Below are positions 5,896-8,400 of a stretch of 8,400 bases of DNA, piece after piece. The translations under genes and the position numbers were made by a program. The notes below the pieces were generated by a model, which saw only the letters and a list, made by a program, of their open reading frames with translations, was not told the DNA's origin and searched no databases. Every line of letters starts with the position of its first letter. The first letter of the stretch is position 1. This DNA comes from an uncultured Bacteroidales bacterium (GTDB lineage: Bacteria > Bacteroidota > Bacteroidia > Bacteroidales > UBA4417), in assembly GCA_937965665.1 (NCBI GenBank), contig CALCJE010000294.1:1-8400 (forward strand). Reading direction: 5' to 3'.

Positions 5896-6312
5896 TTATG
5901 GCTGTTTTGGTTTAGTTGCCAGGATAATTTTATGATGGGTCTTTAGGAGCGCATTCAGCTGGTTCACAGCTTCAATAATATTTACAACCGATTGCATTTG
6001 AACATTGCGGTCGGCCCTGATCACAATAACCCCATCCGTTACCCCGATCAGCGATTTCGAAATCATTTGTTTCAGGTTTTGTTCACTGGCTGGCTTTTCG
6101 TTCACATAATAACGCATCGCTGAGTCGACGTAAACAAAAGTACTTTGTTTAGCAATAGTTTTGCCCGAACTTTCAGGCAGCAACAGTTTTATGGCATTCG
6201 GGTTTACCAGCGTGGAAGTGAGCATAAAGAATATCAGCAACAGGAAAACCATGTCGGCCATGGATGCCATGCTGAACTCAGTATTTATTTTATTTTGCAT
6301 CTGTATTGCCAT
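5896..6312 (-). CDS. exbD: ExbD/TolR-family biopolymer transporter subunit
   Basis: A 138-residue ExbD. It has a short cytoplasmic N-terminus, one membrane helix at about 17-36 and a periplasmic domain of about 100 residues. Asp20 in MASMADMVFLLLIFFML matches the membrane aspartate (E. coli ExbD Asp25) that carries protons through the ExbB pore, so the key residue is present. The periplasmic part includes IKLLLPESSGKT after the helix and DGVIVIRADRNVQMQSVVNII, the usual ExbD/TolR core. The start MAIQMQNKINTEF is the standard Bacteroidetes N-terminus. It lies 36 bp after exbB and 80 bp before tonB on the same strand, and the three products should assemble into one inner-membrane motor complex. 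Only one exbD copy is seen, whereas some Bacteroidetes clusters carry two. Confidence 0.97.
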   Translation of the reverse strand: MAIQMQNKINTEFSMASMADMVFLLLIFFMLTSTLVNPNAIKLLLPESSGKTIAKQSTFVYVDSAMRYYVNEKPASEQNLKQMISKSLIGVTDGVIVIRADRNVQMQSVVNIIEAVNQLNALLKTHHKIILATKPKQP

Positions 6313-6348
6313 TGCCGTAGATTTTAGGCAGCTGAAAAGCCTGTGTAC

Positions 6349-7083
6349 TTATTTTTTTGATGGCTCATGAAGCATATCCATAAACTCAGCAGCTCTCAGT
6401 TGCATTTTCAGAACTATTTTCCTGATTTTTGCTACCAGCAGGTTATAGAAGAAATATGCAACAATTCCGACAATGAGTCCAGCAACCGTGGTGATGAGCG
6501 CCTGGTAAATGCCGCCCGATAGAACCTGTATGGTTAAATTGTTGCCGGCAACCGACATATCGTAAAATGCTTTAACCATGCCTGTAACAGTACCCAGGAA
6601 ACCAAGCATCGGCGCAGCACCGGCAACTGTGCCCAGGATTGAGATATTTTTTTCGAGTTTGGCAACCTCGGTGGATCCCACATTTTCGATAGCGGTATTA
6701 ATATCAGTCAACGGCCGGCCTATCCGCATCAACCCTTTTTCAATCATGCGTGCAATCGGGCTGTGCGTATTCCTGCAGAGCGACAAAGCCGAATCGAGCC
6801 TGTCGTTTTTCATAAAATCGCGGATATTATTCATGAATTCTGCATCATGCCTGGTGGCATTTGATATAATGATAAACCGTTCGATAAAAATATAGATACC
6901 CAAAAGCGAAAGCAGGGCAATGGGTATCATTACCAGGCCTCCTTTCAGGGTTAGCTCCCAGAGGGAGAGCGTCGCTACCGGAACCCTGGCCGACTGCTCC
7001 GAAACCATTGTTAATGTTTCCTTTACAGTGTCAGGAATGGTGCCGGCTGACTGTAATATTTGAAGGATAACTCCGTAAATCAT
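6349..7083 (-). CDS. exbB: MotA/TolQ/ExbB-family proton channel subunit
   Basis: A 244-residue ExbB-like protein forming the pentameric inner-membrane channel around ExbD. Three membrane helices are visible: about 48-70 (GGLVMIPIALLSLLGIYIFI), 147-171 (ISILGTVAGAAPMLGFLGTV) and 191-217 (GIYQALITTVAGLIVGIVAY). Between helices 1 and 2 lies the usual cytoplasmic helical region with the SPIARMIEKGL motif. The LGTVAGAAPMLGFLGTVTGM block is the family signature. Where E. coli ExbB has Glu176 (GIAEAL) in helix 3, this protein has Gln194 (GIYQAL), so the channel would rely on the ExbD aspartate. A roughly 46-residue N-terminal region precedes the first helix. It is the first gene of the exbB-exbD-tonB cluster; a candidate promoter lies 40-73 bp upstream of its start. 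Confidence 0.96.
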   Translation of the reverse strand: MIYGVILQILQSAGTIPDTVKETLTMVSEQSARVPVATLSLWELTLKGGLVMIPIALLSLLGIYIFIERFIIISNATRHDAEFMNNIRDFMKNDRLDSALSLCRNTHSPIARMIEKGLMRIGRPLTDINTAIENVGSTEVAKLEKNISILGTVAGAAPMLGFLGTVTGMVKAFYDMSVAGNNLTIQVLSGGIYQALITTVAGLIVGIVAYFFYNLLVAKIRKIVLKMQLRAAEFMDMLHEPSKK

Positions 7084-7377
7084 AAGTATATAGTTTTCAG
7101 TATAAAGATATCACTGTTAGCTTCAATTTTACGATAAAATGTAAGGGATTTACAAACAGGATTTTGTTAATAGAAACCAGGTAAAAGTTCTGGCTCTATT
7201 TTTCAATATTCGTCAGAAAAGGTAGTTGAAAATTGCATTGGGGAAATGATAAACCTGCCCTGAGAAACAACAGGTTGCCATTTTGTAAAAAGGCGTTCGG
7301 TTATCCGGTTGTGTAATCCAGGTTAACCAAAGGGTAAGCATAAACTATACCCGGTAATCTGAAGTTACCTATGGTCA
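7084..7377. other. 294-bp intergenic region between kup and exbB
   Basis: No gene is supported. Small dyads are present: GGTAA/TTACC at 7353-7369, about 8 bp after the kup stop codon and possibly a weak terminator; AACCTG/CAGGTT at 7252-7276 with a 13-base loop; and the palindromic octamer GGTTAACC at 7321-7328. A candidate exbB promoter occupies the exbB-proximal end. No tRNA or conserved riboswitch fold was recognised. Confidence 0.5.
7124..7156 (-). promoter_or_regulatory. Candidate promoter of the exbB-exbD-tonB operon
   Basis: On the minus strand TTTG at 7156-7153 is followed by a 21-base spacer and TAAAATTG at 7131-7124, one mismatch from the -7 consensus TAnnTTTG. The spacing is within the range known for Bacteroidetes sigma-ABfr promoters. 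Transcription would start near 7117, giving a leader of about 33 bases. I see no iron-box-like palindrome overlapping it. Confidence 0.4.
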
Positions 7378-8400
7378 TTATTTTACACGCGCCAGCACAT
7401 TTCTTTTGCCGGTTTCAATTACAAAAGGAACTTTTTCCTCAGTCACATTACTTGTGTCGAGGCCATAGGCCCTGATATCGGAGGTAGAGGTTTTGGTAAG
7501 CCAGCGGTACACATCCATAATAAATTGTTCAAGCGCGGGGAAATCGAAGTCGTAGTTTTGTATCCGCCTGATAATAATGTAATGGAAATCGGCCGGGATG
7601 TGGTGTCTCCTGAGGGAGGGATAACCCGATTCGAGATCGATTTCGTGCTGCGCTACCAGCTCCTGGAGTACATGTTTAAAATACAGGTTTATACGTGGCT
7701 GCACTTTAAATCCCAGCCTGAATTCGACGCGCATCAATATACCCGGTATAATTTTATCAACGGAATATTCCATGGTATGGGGCTCATCAGTAATATGCAC
7801 GTGCAAAAACCAGTATGTATCGGCCCGTTTGGGCTTTTTATTGCAGATTGAATACAGGATTTTGGTTTCGATGTCGGTCTTCAGGTCAGCATGCGTAATA
7901 TACACCAGGTTGGTAGCAAATTTCTGAATGGTTTCATCGTGGCTTATATCCTTGATGGTTTGTGCATAATCAGCAATTTTAACAAAACGTGTAAACTGGT
8001 TTTTGATATTCCGGCCCCTGTACCAGGTATACATAATAAACGCTATCATGCCGGCCAGAAACAAAGTGAACCAACCTCCATGGATAAACTTCGCAAGATT
8101 TGCTGCCAGAAAAGTCCCTTCTATAGTTAGGTATATCATGGCAAATGCAACTATATACCATGCTTTTCTTTTAATCTTAACCAGGTAGAAAAGCATCAGG
8201 AAAGTTGTCATCAGCATGGTGATGGTAATTGCCAACCCGTAAGCGGCCTCCATATTCGACGATGACTTGAACATGAGAATTACCACCACACAGGCAGCAA
8301 AAAGAAACCAGTTGATAGAGGAAATATACATCTGTCCCTTTCGGGTAGTAGGATAGGTAATACGCACCTTTGGCCAGAAATTCAGCTGTATGGCTTCACT
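7378..8400 (-). CDS. kup: KUP/HAK/KT-family potassium transporter, 5' end outside window
   Basis: The visible 340 residues are the C-terminal half of a Kup-type proton-coupled potassium importer, a family of about 620-650 residues with 12 membrane helices. The fragment opens with SEAIQLNFWPKVRITYPTT, matching the family's loop before a late helix. It continues with four hydrophobic helices: ISSINWFLFAACVVVILMF, AAYGLAITITMLMTTFLML, AWYIVAFAMIYLTIEGTF and WFTLFLAGMIAFIMYTWY. The motif SSNMEAAYGLAIT is a Kup hallmark. The rest is the cytoplasmic C-terminal domain, including MRVEFRLGFKVQPRINLYF, ending in LARVK. The frame is open to the right edge, so the GTG at 8365-8367 is an internal valine, not a start. 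It is on the same strand as exbB but 294 bp away, so it is probably a separate transcript. No frameshift is seen. Confidence 0.96.
   Translation of the reverse strand, partial: SEAIQLNFWPKVRITYPTTRKGQMYISSINWFLFAACVVVILMFKSSSNMEAAYGLAITITMLMTTFLMLFYLVKIKRKAWYIVAFAMIYLTIEGTFLAANLAKFIHGGWFTLFLAGMIAFIMYTWYRGRNIKNQFTRFVKIADYAQTIKDISHDETIQKFATNLVYITHADLKTDIETKILYSICNKKPKRADTYWFLHVHITDEPHTMEYSVDKIIPGILMRVEFRLGFKVQPRINLYFKHVLQELVAQHEIDLESGYPSLRRHHIPADFHYIIIRRIQNYDFDFPALEQFIMDVYRWLTKTSTSDIRAYGLDTSNVTEEKVPFVIETGKRNVLARVK

Noticed and set aside
8365..8367. GTG as a start codon of a 329-residue protein
   Set aside because: The reading frame continues upstream with Kup-like sequence to the window edge, so this GTG is an internal valine codon.
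1..8400. CRISPR array, tRNA or rRNA genes, insertion sequences or phage genes
   Set aside because: No spaced direct repeats, cloverleaf-like segments, transposase or integrase motifs, or terminal inverted repeats were found by reading both strands.

Overview
The window reads as a chromosomal segment from a member of the Bacteroidetes (Bacteroidota), probably an environmental Bacteroidales or Marinilabiliales relative. The protein styles fit this phylum: an ExbD beginning with an INTEFSMASMADMVF-type segment, a TonB whose C-terminus ends in QKGMITFTL, and the FolC N-terminus. Start codons lack clear purine-rich Shine-Dalgarno sites, and several intergenic regions contain TAnnTTTG-like -7 promoter elements. 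Every gene I can support lies on the minus strand, so transcription runs from high to low coordinates.

In transcription order: (1) The C-terminal half of a Kup-type potassium transporter enters from the right edge and stops at 7378. (2) After a 294-bp intergenic region comes a compact TonB energising cluster, exbB (7083-6349), exbD (6312-5896) and tonB (5815-5042). These encode the inner-membrane proton channel and the periplasm-spanning transducer that power outer-membrane receptors. (3) A roughly 3-4 kb accessory block of small ligand-binding folds follows: a PhnB-like VOC protein (4830-4399), an AHSA1-type SRPBCC protein (4379-3951), a tandem-VOC protein (3780-2893) and a stand-alone GyrI-like effector-binding protein (2861-2373). 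It appears to be two two-gene transcription units separated by a promoter-like region rich in inverted repeats. (4) A secreted, probably outer-membrane beta-barrel protein of unknown function follows (2039-900). (5) The first 269 residues of folC, a folate-pathway ligase, run off the left edge.

The core machinery (potassium uptake, TonB energising, folate polyglutamylation) is ordinary. From general knowledge, I recall folC lying close to exb/tonB genes in many Bacteroidetes, which would make the intervening block look like an insertion, but I cannot verify this here. The ligand-binding proteins belong to families often found together in soil and water bacteria and linked loosely to xenobiotic or antibiotic binding; none has a proven substrate here.

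I found no tRNA, rRNA, CRISPR array, transposase or phage gene. There is no clear candidate for a new multi-gene system. The better leads are the dyad-symmetric DNA elements in the intergenic regions, the alternative hairpins between exbD and tonB, the missing membrane glutamate in ExbB, and the uncharacterised barrel protein.
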